A stretch of 64,000 nt of DNA from Nocardia sp. BSTN01 (GCF_015354405.1 NZ_JADKYP010000008.1:124001-188000); one strand, 5' to 3'; positions 30,174 to 38,484 are shown, numbered from the stretch's first letter. The notes: a model not told the origin generated them from the letters alone. A program made the numbers and translations.

Positions 30174-30854
30174 ATGAGCAGGTTGATCGTGACGGGCACC
30201 TCGACCGACGTCGGGAAGACCGTCGTCACGGCCGCGCTGGCCGCCGCGGCGCGCTCGGCCGGGCGCACGGTCGCGGTGTGCAAACCCGCACAGACCGGCG
30301 TGGCTGCGGGCGAAGCCGGCGACCTCGCGGTGATCGAGCGGCTGGCGGGCGTGACCCGCACGCTCGAACTGGCGCGTTATCCCGAACCGCTGGCCCCCGA
30401 CACCGCCGCCCGCCGCTGCGGGCAACCGCTGCTCACCTTGGGTGAGACGGTGGCCGGCATCGACTCGCTGGCCGATGCCGATCTCACCCTGATCGAGGGC
30501 GCGGGCGGACTACTGGTTCGAGTCGGGAAGTTCACGCTGCTCGACCTGGCACAGAAATTGGACGCGCCGGTGCTGGTGGTCGCCGCCGCCGGACTGGGCA
30601 CCCTCAACCACAGCGAACTCACCACCCGGGCCCTCGCCGCCGCGGGTGTGCGGTGTGCGGGGCTGGTCATCGGATCCTGGCCGAGCGCACCGGATCTCGC
30701 CTCCGAATGCAATCGCACCGATCTGCCGGAGGTCACCGGTGTCGACGTCGTCGGCGTGGTCCCCGAGGGCGCCGGGCAGTGGTCGCCCGAGCGATTCGCC
30801 GACACCGCGTCCGGGTGGTTCCACGCGGACTGGAGTCGGCGCTACCTCGGCTGA
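30174..30854 (+). CDS. bioD: ATP-dependent dethiobiotin synthetase
   Basis: A 226-residue P-loop ligase closing the ureido ring of dethiobiotin from DAPA, CO2 and ATP. The Walker-type loop G-T-S-T-D-V-G-K-T is at residues 8-16, the substrate lysine lies in V-C-K-P-A-Q-T-G, and E-G-A-G-G-L-L-V-R is the central BioD signature. The last 40 residues are less conserved but include [10 protein letters not shown]. It follows bioF on the same strand, with GAGGCGAG before the ATG. Cytoplasmic. Confidence 0.95.
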   Translation: MSRLIVTGTSTDVGKTVVTAALAAAARSAGRTVAVCKPAQTGVAAGEAGDLAVIERLAGVTRTLELARYPEPLAPDTAARRCGQPLLTLGETVAGIDSLADADLTLIEGAGGLLVRVGKFTLLDLAQKLDAPVLVVAAAGLGTLNHSELTTRALAAAGVRCAGLVIGSWPSAPDLASECNRTDLPEVTGVDVVGVVPEGAGQWSPERFADTASGWFHADWSRRYLG

Positions 30855-31000
30855 GCCCGACCTCGCCGCCGGATCGGGCGCCGGGCGGTCCTCGCGAAAT
30901 CGGACCGTCCACCGCCTGCCGGGCAGGCGAATCGAGGGCCGGCGCGATGTCCGTGGCCACACCCCGATTCGTGTCGGTAGGGCCTGGCAGGATGCGGGTC

Positions 31001-31339
31001 ATGAGCGCAACCGGGGAGGATGCCCGCGACTATGCCCTGTCGCTGCCGGAGACGTCGGAGCAATTCGCCTGGGGGATGCCCACTTTCCGGGTCGCGGGCA
31101 AGCTGTTTCTGACGCTGCCCGAGGCCGAGACCTCGATGGCGGTGCGCTGCCCGATCGTCGACCGCGACGAACTGGTCGTGGCCGAGCCCGGGAAATTCTG
31201 GATCGCCACGCACGAGGCCGGTAACGCGTGGGTGCGCGCCCGGCTGGCCGCCCTGGACGACCGGGCCGAATTGGAGGCGATCATCCTCGATTCGTGGCGC
31301 CAGGCCGCACCTCGCCACCTCCTCGACGACCAGCGGTAA
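31001..31339 (+). CDS. MmcQ/YjbR family DNA-binding-fold protein
   Basis: A 112-residue protein of the MmcQ/YjbR family (CyaY-like fold). It shows the opening A-R-D-Y-A-L-S-L-P-E-T, W-G-M-P-T-F-R-V-A-G-K-L-F-L, then W-I-A-T-H-E-A-G-N-A-W-V and a closing I-L-D-S-W-R-Q-A-A-P segment. Members are widespread, small and uncharacterised; a DNA-binding role is only suggested by structure. ATG 31001 is where conservation begins. CAGGAT seven bases upstream could be a leaderless -10, and ATG 30992 is an alternative. It is not obviously part of the biotin pathway despite following bioD. Confidence 0.82.
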   Translation: MSATGEDARDYALSLPETSEQFAWGMPTFRVAGKLFLTLPEAETSMAVRCPIVDRDELVVAEPGKFWIATHEAGNAWVRARLAALDDRAELEAIILDSWRQAAPRHLLDDQR

Positions 31340-31416
31340 TCGACAGCGGATATCACCGCGCCGCGCCGCGGAACGGATGCCGGTCACGAACGCCCTTACA
31401 GTGGGTAGGGATGTCC

Positions 31417-32556
31417 ATGCGAGATCGGCACCCTTCCACGGTCGCGGATTACGACGATGCGCGACGGCGGGCCCGGCTGACCGAAACCCGTGTGGGGCAC
31501 CGCTGGCGGACGCTGGGGCGGACGCGGCGCGTGCTGCTGCGGGCGGCGCTGGTCCCGATCGTCGTACTCGTCGTGTTCGCGCAGTACTGGCACTACGACG
31601 TTTCCCCCGAACAGGCACGGCTGGCGCGCACCGATCCCGCGGTGCTACCCATCTCGGGCCCGGCCGCGGCGAGCGAGCGCGATACCGCGGTCTTCGACCT
31701 CGTCGGCCTGGGTTCGCTCGATGCCTCCGACACCGCGCGCGCCCTGCCCGCACTGCGGCAACTGGGTTCGGTGTGGGCGGTGCGCTACGACAACACCGGT
31801 ATCGACACCAAGGTCATCAGCGATCTGATCATCCGCGTCACCGAGGCCGCTCGCATCCACAAGGTGGTCCTGGTCGGCCACAGCATGGGCGGGGTGATCG
31901 CACTCGAGATCGCCAAGCACATCCACACCCACAGCACGCGCACCCTGTCCGGCGTGATCCTGGATTGCACGCCGGTCAACCTGGCCGCGGTGCGGCCGGA
32001 AAGCCGCGACCAGGGGGAGGATCTGCTGCGCTGGTTCGGCTGGTTCCCCGGCACGCGGGAGAGCCGGGGGCTGCGACTGCTGGCGGAAACCTATTCCCGC
32101 CGTGACCAATTCATCGACTACGGCTCCGACCCGCCGGGAATCCGGATGGCGTCGCTGCGCCGCACGGTCACCGATGTGCTGCGGCAGAAGATCTTCAACA
32201 CCGACGCCGCCAGCAACGGCCTCATCGAGGACCAATTCAAGGCCATCGTCGCCAGCGGCGCGATCGACGACCTGCACGCGCTGGCGAAACCCGCGTCCGG
32301 CAAAGCCCGCCCGGCCGTCGTCTTCATCCGCCCGCACGATCCGTACCGGGATACCGTCGTGGACGACGAATACACCCATCGCACGCTGATCGACACCGTC
32401 GGCGGCGTCGACGGCACGCTCCTGGTGGTGCTGACCCGCAGCACCGGGCATGCCGATCCGCGGCAGCATCCGCGCGAATACAACACGGTGATCGCGCAGC
32501 AGATCGTGCCGTTCATCGGACTGGTGCACTCGGAGCAGACCATGGGTATGCCGTGA
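31417..32556 (+). CDS. Membrane-anchored alpha/beta hydrolase
   Basis: A 379-residue protein with a basic cytoplasmic N-terminus (residues 1-45), one membrane helix (about 46-62, L-L-R-A-A-L-V-P-I-V-V-L) and an extracytoplasmic hydrolase domain. The nucleophile elbow G-H-S-M-G-G lies near residue 152, and D-H/S-T-G-H-A-D near the C-terminus probably holds the His. Homologous proteins of unknown substrate occur in Nocardia and Rhodococcus. An esterase or lipase role at the cell envelope is inferred from fold and topology only. GGGTAGGG abuts ATG 31411 but is six bases before ATG 31417, which is therefore chosen. Confidence 0.8.
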   Translation: MRDRHPSTVADYDDARRRARLTETRVGHRWRTLGRTRRVLLRAALVPIVVLVVFAQYWHYDVSPEQARLARTDPAVLPISGPAAASERDTAVFDLVGLGSLDASDTARALPALRQLGSVWAVRYDNTGIDTKVISDLIIRVTEAARIHKVVLVGHSMGGVIALEIAKHIHTHSTRTLSGVILDCTPVNLAAVRPESRDQGEDLLRWFGWFPGTRESRGLRLLAETYSRRDQFIDYGSDPPGIRMASLRRTVTDVLRQKIFNTDAASNGLIEDQFKAIVASGAIDDLHALAKPASGKARPAVVFIRPHDPYRDTVVDDEYTHRTLIDTVGGVDGTLLVVLTRSTGHADPRQHPREYNTVIAQQIVPFIGLVHSEQTMGMP

Positions 32557-32569
32557 TCGGGCGCGCGGT

Positions 32570-33592
32570 TCAGCGGACGGCGTCGTCGAATGCCGGGCGA
32601 ATATCCGAGGGCGGCAGCATGTTCCACCGCTCGAGTTGTGCCCGCACCTGTTCGGCGGCGTCGATGTTGAGCGGGCTGGACGTCCACAGCACATAGGGAA
32701 GATTGAGGAACCGTTGCTCGGTCACCGCGCGCAGCCGGTTGATACCGGGCTTGGCGCGCAGCGCGTCCACCTTCTGGGCGAAGCTCTGCCCCGGATAGTC
32801 GACGAAGACCAGGGCGTCCGGATCGGCGGCGGCCAGGCGTTCCCACGACACCGCCGTCCACGTGTCGGCCACATCGTCGAGGGCGTTGCGGGCACCGGCG
32901 GCCTCGAGGACGGCCTGAGGGCCGCCGAATCTGCCGCTGGAGAAGATGGTCTCGCTCGCGGTGTCGAAGACGAACAGGGTGGGCGGTGTCGCGGCCCGCG
33001 GTGCGGCGCGCAAGCGCTGGAGGCGGGTATCGATGTCGGCGACGAGTGCGGTGGCCCGGTCGGGGTGTCCGGTGATCGCGCCCAGATTCGACAGATCCGC
33101 GCGCAGCGCCGCCCACGGCTCGACGGTGCCGCGTTGCCGCTGACCGGCGTGCGGGCGGCAGCTCTCGGTGAGGATGTAGGGCGCGATACCGTGGGCGCGC
33201 AGCGTATCCGGCGTGAGATCGGTGGCCTCGCTGTAGCCGTAGTTCCAGCCGGCCACCATCACATCGGGGCGCCGGGCCAGCACCGTCTCCCGCGACGGCG
33301 AACTCGGCGCCACATTGTCCAGACGATCGACGACGTCACCGTAGTGCCGTCGCAGGGTCGCGACATCCTGTTGCAGACCGGCCACCGCGGCCACCGAATC
33401 CTCGGCGCCCAAGGCCAGCGTCATCGCGACCATATTGGTGTCGTTGACGAACATGCGCTGCGCCGGAGCCGGAAAGCGCACCTGCTCACCGCAATTGGTG
33501 AGGGTCAGATTGCCGTCGGAGGTCTGCGCGGGGCCACACGCCACCAAGGACACGACGGTCGACCCGACGGCGAGCCATCGCAGAAGTTGCAT
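32570..33592 (-). CDS. btuF: ABC transporter substrate-binding lipoprotein, probable B12-binding BtuF
   Basis: A 340-residue class-III (two-lobe, helix-linked) binding protein. The signal peptide ends in the lipobox V-S-L-V-A-C, with the lipidated Cys near residue 19. F-P-A-P-A-Q-R-M-F-V-N-D-T-N and A-L-G-A-E-D-S-V-A-A-V-A are typical of the BtuF/FhuD/FepB superfamily, and R-R-P-D-V-M-V-A-G-W matches the lobe-1 domain. On protein sequence alone such proteins are often called iron-siderophore binders. The cobalamin riboswitch at the head of this operon instead points to corrinoids. Last gene of btuC-btuD-btuF. ATG 33592 has GGAGG eight bases upstream. Confidence 0.82.
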   Translation of the reverse strand: MQLLRWLAVGSTVVSLVACGPAQTSDGNLTLTNCGEQVRFPAPAQRMFVNDTNMVAMTLALGAEDSVAAVAGLQQDVATLRRHYGDVVDRLDNVAPSSPSRETVLARRPDVMVAGWNYGYSEATDLTPDTLRAHGIAPYILTESCRPHAGQRQRGTVEPWAALRADLSNLGAITGHPDRATALVADIDTRLQRLRAAPRAATPPTLFVFDTASETIFSSGRFGGPQAVLEAAGARNALDDVADTWTAVSWERLAAADPDALVFVDYPGQSFAQKVDALRAKPGINRLRAVTEQRFLNLPYVLWTSSPLNIDAAEQVRAQLERWNMLPPSDIRPAFDDAVR

Positions 33593-33723
33593 ATCGTCTA
33601 CCTCCAACGGTTTTCGGGACTACAGCTGCCGGGTTCGCGGCGGCGGCAAGGTTCGTGAACGGCGGACGGCCGGCCTATGCGCCGCCGTTTCCGGACAGCG
33701 GTAAGCCGGGTGGTGCCGGTACC

Positions 33724-34563
33724 TCATCCCGCAGCCTCGGACATCGGTTCCAGCAGGAGATGTGTCGCGCCCGTCTCCGGATGCCGCACGCGCGCCGCCC
33801 GTACACCGAAGACCGTGGCGAGAACCTCCGAACTCAACGCCTCACGTGGCGGGCGCAGCTCCGATGCGGAGCCGTCGTGCACGACCAGCACCCGGTCGCA
33901 GTAGCGGTCGGCCAGGGTCAGATCGTGCAGTGCGACCACGACGGTGCGTCCCAGTCCCCGCACCAGAGCCAGGAGGGCGAGCCGGTGGGTAATGTCCAGA
34001 TGATTGGTCGGCTCGTCGAGCAACAGCAGCGGGCTCGCCTGGGCCAGGGCCCGTGCCAGCAGCACCCGCTGCCGCTCACCGCCGGACATCCGCCGCACCG
34101 GGCGATCGGCGAACCCGCCGAGATCGACCGCGGCCAGGGCGTCCTCGACCGCGCGGCGTTCGGCCGGACTGCCCGCGCCCCACGGCGGCAGATACGGCGT
34201 GCGCCCCAGCGCGACCACCTCACCGGCGCACAGATCCGCCGGCGGCTGGTCGTCCTGCCCGACCATGGCGACCAGGCGAGCGCGCCGTCGCGCCGAGAGG
34301 GCATGCAGCGCACTGCCGTTCACCAGGACGCGGCCTCGGCGCGGGCGCAGCAGTCCGCCCAGGGTGCGTAGCAGCGTGGACTTTCCGGCGCCGTTGGGTC
34401 CGACGACGCCGACCACTTCACCGGGACGAACCTCGAATTCGGCGTCGGCCAGTACCACTCTGCCGCGCGGCCCGCACGTCAGGTCCTCCACCCGCAGTGC
34501 CGCGGCGGCCGTTTCCGATTCGGGCTCCGCGGCGGCCACAGACGGGTGGACAGACCCGTTCAT
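33724..34563 (-). CDS. btuD: ABC transporter ATP-binding protein, probable BtuD
   Basis: A 279-residue ATPase of the FecCD/BtuCD importer class. The Walker A motif V-G-P-N-G-A-G-K-S-T (about residues 56-65), the Q-loop V-G-Q-D-D, the signature R-M-S-G-G-E-R-Q-R-V, Walker B L-L-L-L-D-E-P-T-N-H-L-D and the H-loop H-D-L are all intact. It energises uptake through the preceding permease. Its start codon overlaps the permease stop (ATGA at 34560-34563), showing tight coupling, while 131 bases separate it from the binding-protein gene. Assignment to B12 rests on the upstream riboswitch. Cytoplasmic face of the membrane. Confidence 0.88.
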   Translation of the reverse strand: MNGSVHPSVAAAEPESETAAAALRVEDLTCGPRGRVVLADAEFEVRPGEVVGVVGPNGAGKSTLLRTLGGLLRPRRGRVLVNGSALHALSARRRARLVAMVGQDDQPPADLCAGEVVALGRTPYLPPWGAGSPAERRAVEDALAAVDLGGFADRPVRRMSGGERQRVLLARALAQASPLLLLDEPTNHLDITHRLALLALVRGLGRTVVVALHDLTLADRYCDRVLVVHDGSASELRPPREALSSEVLATVFGVRAARVRHPETGATHLLLEPMSEAAG

Positions 34564-35591
34564 GCCGCACCGAACCGGTAACGTCGACGCCCCATCAGCA
34601 GCAGGAAGACCGGTGCGCCGATCAGGCCGGTCAGCACACCGACCGGAATTTCGGTGGGCCGCACGAGGACTCGTGCCGCCGCGTCGGCTACGACCAGGAA
34701 CAGCGCACCGCACAGCGCCGCGACCGGAAGGAGTCGCCGATGTGTGGAGCCGACCAGTATGCGCGCCGCATGCGGGACCACCAGGCCGACGAAACCGATT
34801 CCGCCGGACACCGCCACCAGGACGCCGACCAGAATCGCCAGCCCGGTGAACAGCCCGTAGCGCACGGCCCGCACCGGCACGCCCACCGATGCGGCGGTCT
34901 CGGCGCCCACACTCAACGCGTCGAGCCAGCCGTGCACGGCGAACAGTGCCGCGCCCGCGACCCCAACCGCCGTCGCGGGCACGGCGATTCGGGTCCAATC
35001 CGCGCCGGCCAGGCTGCCGAGCAGCCAGAACAGCACCGACTGCGCGGCCTTCGGATCGGCGCTGCGGAAGATGAGATAGCTGCTCAGTGCCGAAAACGCC
35101 GATCCCAGCACTGTTCCGGTCAACACGAGACGCAGCGGCGTCAAACCGCCCTGCGCCATCGCGATCGCGAAAACCGTTGCCGCCGCGACCAAAGCGCCGA
35201 GGAGCGCGCCGCCCGACAGCGCCCAGATTCCGGCCCCGGCGAACAACCCCGACGTGATCACGGCCGCGGCCCCCACACCCGCGCCCGAGGACACACCCAG
35301 CAGATAGGGATCGGCCAGGGGATTGCGCACCAAGGTCTGCATGGCGGCCCCGGCGAGCGCCAGTCCCGCGCCGACCACCGCGGCCAGTATCGTGCGCGGC
35401 ACCCGTAACTGCCACACGATGGTGTCGAAGGCGGAATCGACCGCATCGGAGCCGCCCAGATGTCCGCCCAGCACCTCGAGCACCGCCGGGATCGGCAGCG
35501 GTTCGGCGCCGCACGCGGTCGCCACGACCATCGCGACGAGCAGCGACGTCAGCGTCACGGGGACGACGATCGTTGTCCGGATGCGGTTCAT
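34560..35591 (-). CDS. btuC: ABC transporter permease (FecCD family), probable BtuC
   Basis: A 343-residue membrane protein with about ten helices, of the FecCD permease family. Family signatures are R-V-P-R-T-I-L-A-A-V-V-G-A-G-L-A-L-A-G, R-N-P-L-A-D-P-Y-L-L-G-V-S-S-G-A, and near the end G-G-I-G-F-V-G-L-V-V-P-H plus E-I-P-V-G-V-L-T-G-L-I-G-A-P. It is the first gene of the operon and directly follows the cobalamin riboswitch, so it is the translocation pore for B12 or another corrinoid. ATG 35591 lies nine bases after GGAG; that GGAG is itself complementary to part of the riboswitch. Confidence 0.9.
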   Translation of the reverse strand: MNRIRTTIVVPVTLTSLLVAMVVATACGAEPLPIPAVLEVLGGHLGGSDAVDSAFDTIVWQLRVPRTILAAVVGAGLALAGAAMQTLVRNPLADPYLLGVSSGAGVGAAAVITSGLFAGAGIWALSGGALLGALVAAATVFAIAMAQGGLTPLRLVLTGTVLGSAFSALSSYLIFRSADPKAAQSVLFWLLGSLAGADWTRIAVPATAVGVAGAALFAVHGWLDALSVGAETAASVGVPVRAVRYGLFTGLAILVGVLVAVSGGIGFVGLVVPHAARILVGSTHRRLLPVAALCGALFLVVADAAARVLVRPTEIPVGVLTGLIGAPVFLLLMGRRRYRFGAA

Positions 35592-35609
35592 CGCCGGAAC
35601 TCCACAGGC

Positions 35610-35772
35610 ATCACGCGACCTCTTCAGAGCAGTGCCCGGCGACCGAGGTCTGACTCCCGCGGCGGTCCGCACGCCGGCGGCCGCCCGCGGTCACAGTGGC
35701 GCGACCGTTCCGGAGTTCCACCGGATTCCCGCGCCGCCGGGGATGACGGTTCCGAATACTACCGTCCGAAAT
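35610..35772 (-). promoter_or_regulatory. Cobalamin (AdoCbl) riboswitch upstream of btuC
   Basis: Read on the minus strand, the leader contains the conserved core of the cobalamin aptamer. GGGAA..CCGGTG is followed by GAACTCCGG, then the invariant GCCACTGTGA (positions 35691-35700), a variable hairpin and GGGAGTCAGACC as the 3' B12-box-like segment. Short CCCGGCG/CGCCGGG segments could close the element. B12 binding to such leaders lowers expression of transporters and biosynthesis genes. Exact ends are approximate. Confidence 0.87.
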
Positions 35773-35778
35773 GTCCGG

Positions 35779-36363
35779 CTAGCGCACCCGGCTCCCGAGC
35801 AGATGCAGCACGCCGCCCACGAACAGCTGCAATCCGAAGTCGAAGCGCTCGGTGGCCGAGGTGTTCTCGTAGAGCGGGGAATCCTCCTCCGCCAGCGCGC
35901 CCGCGGAATCCATCTGCATCCGCGACTGCTCGTCCACCGTCTCGCCGAGGACGTAGTACAGCAGCGTGTAGGCCGCCAGGTCGGCCTCCTCGCGGGTCAT
36001 GCCGCCGCGAATCATCGCACTGGCCAAGCGTTCCCGGCCCTTGCTGGTGGTCAGGCGGGAGGCGTAGGTAGCCGAGACCACCTCCGCGCCGTCGCGATAG
36101 GCCAGCAGACACGACCGCAGCCGATGCGCCAGTTCGCTGATCTGGCCCGGCCAGTCCTCGGCGGCGACCGGTTCCTCCATCGGGGTGAGGATGCGGTCGG
36201 CGACCGCGCCGAGCAGCGCCTGCTTGTTCGGGAAATGCCAGTACAGCGCCCCCGGCTGCACGTGCAGAGCGGTGGCGAGGCGGCGCATGGTCAGATCGGC
36301 GAGCCCGTACTGATCGAGGATGGCGATGGCGCCGTCGATCACATCCGCCCGATGTAGCTGCAC
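35779..36363 (-). CDS. bioQ: TetR-family repressor of biotin genes, BioQ-like
   Basis: A 194-residue TetR-family regulator. The N-terminal HTH (I-A-I-L-D-Q-Y-G-L-A-D-L-T-M-R-R-L-A-T-A, then G-A-L-Y-W-H-F) occupies about residues 9-50, and a C-terminal ligand/dimer domain follows. It is transcribed away from bioB across a TGAAC-N3-GTTCA operator, and two further copies of that operator precede bioA and bioF. This is the organisation of BioQ, the biotin repressor of corynebacteria and mycobacteria, so the identification rests on site plus context. GTG 36363 has GAGGGG five bases upstream and is preferred to ATG 36378, which has no ribosome site. Confidence 0.85.
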   Translation of the reverse strand: MQLHRADVIDGAIAILDQYGLADLTMRRLATALHVQPGALYWHFPNKQALLGAVADRILTPMEEPVAAEDWPGQISELAHRLRSCLLAYRDGAEVVSATYASRLTTSKGRERLASAMIRGGMTREEADLAAYTLLYYVLGETVDEQSRMQMDSAGALAEEDSPLYENTSATERFDFGLQLFVGGVLHLLGSRVR

Positions 36364-36381
36364 TTCTACCCCTCGCATGTT

Positions 36382-36410
36382 TTGACTCACTGACCCCGCT
36401 ACCCTAGCCT
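36382..36410 (+). promoter_or_regulatory. bioB promoter (-35/-10)
   Basis: TTGACT (36382-36387), 17 bases, TAGCCT (36405-36410). The last base of the -10 is the first base of the BioQ operator. Confidence 0.6.
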
Positions 36411-36422
36411 GAACACCGTTCA
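36410..36422. promoter_or_regulatory. BioQ-type operator between bioQ and bioB
   Basis: TGAAC-ACC-GTTCA overlaps the end of the bioB -10 box and the expected transcription start, so the repressor would block bioB and, on the other strand, its own gene. Confidence 0.82.
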
Positions 36423-36536
36423 AGTTGCACGGCATGGACGCGCAGGCCCGGAGGCGGCAGCCTGCGTAACCACGGAGGGCCCAGTCCATGCCGCCAAGGG
36501 CACGGCCGCACCGGCCGGACGGAAGGGATTCGTGCT

Positions 36537-37550
36537 GTGACGCAGGCACCCGTGAAGACCGACATTCTGGCCACCGCGCGCGAGCAGGTTCTCGAACGTG
36601 GCGTCGGACTGACTCAGGAGCAGACCCTCGAGGTGCTGCGCCTGGGCGACGACCAGCTCGAGGCGCTGCTGGAGCTCGCGCACGAGGTGCGGATGAAGTG
36701 GTGTGGCCCGGAGGTCGAGGTCGAGGGCATCATCTCGCTCAAGACCGGCGGCTGCCCCGAGGACTGCCACTTCTGCTCGCAGTCGGGCCTGTTCCAGTCG
36801 CCGGTGCGTGCCGCCTGGCTCGACATCCCGAGCCTGGTCGAGGCCGCGAAGCAGACCGCCAAGACCGGCGCGACCGAATTCTGCATCGTCGCCGCCGTGC
36901 GCGGTCCGGACGAGCGGCTGATGGCGCAGGTCGCCGCCGGTGTCGAGGCCATTCGCAACGAGGTCGACATCCAGGTCGCCTGCTCGCTGGGCATGCTGAA
37001 CCAGGAACAGGTCGATCAGCTCGCCGCGATGGGCGTGCACCGCTACAACCACAACCTCGAGACCTCCCGCTCGCACTTCCCGAACGTGGTCACCACCCAC
37101 ACCTGGGAGGAGCGCTGGGACACCCTGCGCATGGTGCGCGAGGCCGGTATGGAGGTGTGCTGTGGCGGCATCCTCGGCATGGGCGAAACGCTGGAGCAGC
37201 GGGCCGAATTCGCTGCCAACCTGGCCGAATTGGAGCCCGACGAGGTCCCGCTGAACTTCCTCAACCCGCGCCCGGGCACCCCGTTCGGTGACCTCGAGGT
37301 GCTGCCCGCGGCCGACGCGCTGCGCGCCGTCGCCGCGTTCCGGCTCGCGCTGCCGCGCACCATCCTGCGTTTCGCGGGCGGCCGGGAGATCACCCTCGGC
37401 GACCTGGGCGCCAAGCAGGGCATCCTCGGTGGTATCAACGCCGTGATCGTCGGCAACTACCTGACCACGCTCGGCCGTCCCGCCGAAGCGGACCTGGACC
37501 TGCTCACCGATCTGAAGATGCCGATCAAGGCGCTCAACGAGACCCTCTGA
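36537..37550 (+). CDS. bioB: Biotin synthase
   Basis: A 337-residue radical SAM enzyme that inserts sulfur into dethiobiotin. The 4Fe-4S cysteines are Cys73, Cys77 and Cys80 ([10 protein letters not shown]), the auxiliary-cluster region includes [10 protein letters not shown] and V-A-C-S-L-G, and R-F-A-G-G-R-E near the C-terminus carries the Arg ligand of the 2Fe-2S cluster. GTG 36537 follows GGAAGGGA. It is divergent from bioQ across a shared operator and is followed by bsaP, its probable helper. Cytoplasmic. Confidence 0.96.
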   Translation: MTQAPVKTDILATAREQVLERGVGLTQEQTLEVLRLGDDQLEALLELAHEVRMKWCGPEVEVEGIISLKTGGCPEDCHFCSQSGLFQSPVRAAWLDIPSLVEAAKQTAKTGATEFCIVAAVRGPDERLMAQVAAGVEAIRNEVDIQVACSLGMLNQEQVDQLAAMGVHRYNHNLETSRSHFPNVVTTHTWEERWDTLRMVREAGMEVCCGGILGMGETLEQRAEFAANLAELEPDEVPLNFLNPRPGTPFGDLEVLPAADALRAVAAFRLALPRTILRFAGGREITLGDLGAKQGILGGINAVIVGNYLTTLGRPAEADLDLLTDLKMPIKALNETL

Positions 37551-37584
37551 GCGCCCGCGGCCGCGGCGGTTCGGGTATTGTCGA

Positions 37585-37600
37585 GCAGCTGGAGAGCTGC
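37585..37600 (+). promoter_or_regulatory. Small hairpin between bioB and bsaP
   Basis: GCAGCT-GGAG-AGCTGC, a perfect 6-bp stem, lies in the 71-base gap before bsaP. It may set relative expression of the two cistrons or protect the message. Confidence 0.3.
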
Positions 37601-37621
37601 ACTTCATGAGGGGTTTCGCGA

Positions 37622-37858
37622 ATGGTGGTCCAGATGCCACAGCCTGATATGCAAGAGCGCTACAACCCGTACACCGGGAAGCGGATCGTCGTGGGCCTCG
37701 ACGATCCGGTGCCGGCGGCCGCGGCCCTGGGCCTGGAACCGCCGCGCTTCTGCGAGCAGTGCGGCCGCCGGATGATCGTGCAGGTGAGTCCGGACGGCTG
37801 GTGGGCGAAATGCTCACGGCACGGGGTGATCGATTCCCACAGCCTGGACCATCGCTGA
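37622..37858 (+). CDS. bsaP: Biotin synthase auxiliary protein BsaP
   Basis: A 78-residue protein matching the small gene that follows bioB in mycobacteria (Rv1590 position). It has an N-terminal Y-N-P-Y-T-G-K segment, then F-C-E-Q-C-G-R-R-M and K-C-S-R-H, leaving three cysteines that could hold an iron-sulfur cluster or zinc. Established knowledge, from memory: BsaP was recently reported to be needed for efficient mycobacterial BioB activity. The identification here relies on the Cys pattern, size and position. GAGGGG lies eight bases before the ATG. Its stop overlaps the next start by one base (TGATG). Cytoplasmic. Confidence 0.85.
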   Translation: MVVQMPQPDMQERYNPYTGKRIVVGLDDPVPAAAALGLEPPRFCEQCGRRMIVQVSPDGWWAKCSRHGVIDSHSLDHR

Positions 37859-38484
37859 TGACCTCCCGCGGCGCCGCCGCAGCTTCTCCCGCACCGCGCG
37901 AGCTGCGCGCGGCGCTGTGGATCGTCGCGGCGGTGCTGGTGGTCAGCATCATCGGCGGCGGACTGTGGGCCATGCTCGCACCGACCGAGAAGGTCTTCGT
38001 CGTCGAACCCGGTAGCGGTATGGCGCTCACGGGTGAAAGCGCGCACCGTTTCGACGCGGTGGCGATCTTCGCCTGCGTCGGCCTGGTGACCGGACTGCTC
38101 AGCGCCGCCGCGGTGTGGCGCCGGCGCGTGATGCGCGGGCCGATCATGCTGGTGAGTCTGCTGATCGGTTCGCTGGCCGGAGCCTGGGTGATGTCGTGGT
38201 TCGGCGAACAGGTCGCGCGCTGGATCCACCCCCGCTCCCACAACCCGCCCGTGCACACCGTCGTGGAGCTCGCACCCACCGTCGAAGGCTGGACCGCGCT
38301 GCTGCTGCAACCGCTGGTCGCCGGACTGGTCGTACTCCTGCTGTCGGCGCTGAGCACCTCCGAGGACCTCGGGAGCGGCCGCGGCGAAACGGCGGAACCC
38401 GCACCCCGCACGCCACTCTCCGAGGTGACCTACGGGCCCTACCACCGGCCCGGGTCGTATCAGAACGCCGATTCACAGCGCTGA
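37858..38484 (+). CDS. DUF2567 family membrane protein
   Basis: A 208-residue membrane protein with four hydrophobic segments (about residues 18-38, 60-78, 90-108 and 140-160) and a Pro/Ser-rich charged tail. It corresponds to the DUF2567 protein that follows bsaP in M. tuberculosis (Rv1591). The function is unknown. The invariant position downstream of bioB-bsaP and the one-base stop/start overlap with bsaP indicate co-transcription, hence a possible link with biotin use, but nothing in the sequence shows one. Start at ATG 37858, fixed by the overlap. Confidence 0.85.
   Translation: MTSRGAAAASPAPRELRAALWIVAAVLVVSIIGGGLWAMLAPTEKVFVVEPGSGMALTGESAHRFDAVAIFACVGLVTGLLSAAAVWRRRVMRGPIMLVSLLIGSLAGAWVMSWFGEQVARWIHPRSHNPPVHTVVELAPTVEGWTALLLQPLVAGLVVLLLSALSTSEDLGSGRGETAEPAPRTPLSEVTYGPYHRPGSYQNADSQR

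Noticed and set aside
27920-30361. Long minus-strand frame opposite the monooxygenase and bioF
   Set aside because: Antisense to confident genes with Arg/His-rich composition.
32570-35591. Calling the ABC transporter a siderophore/iron importer
   Set aside because: No iron-box-like sequence in the leader, and a cobalamin riboswitch precedes the permease.
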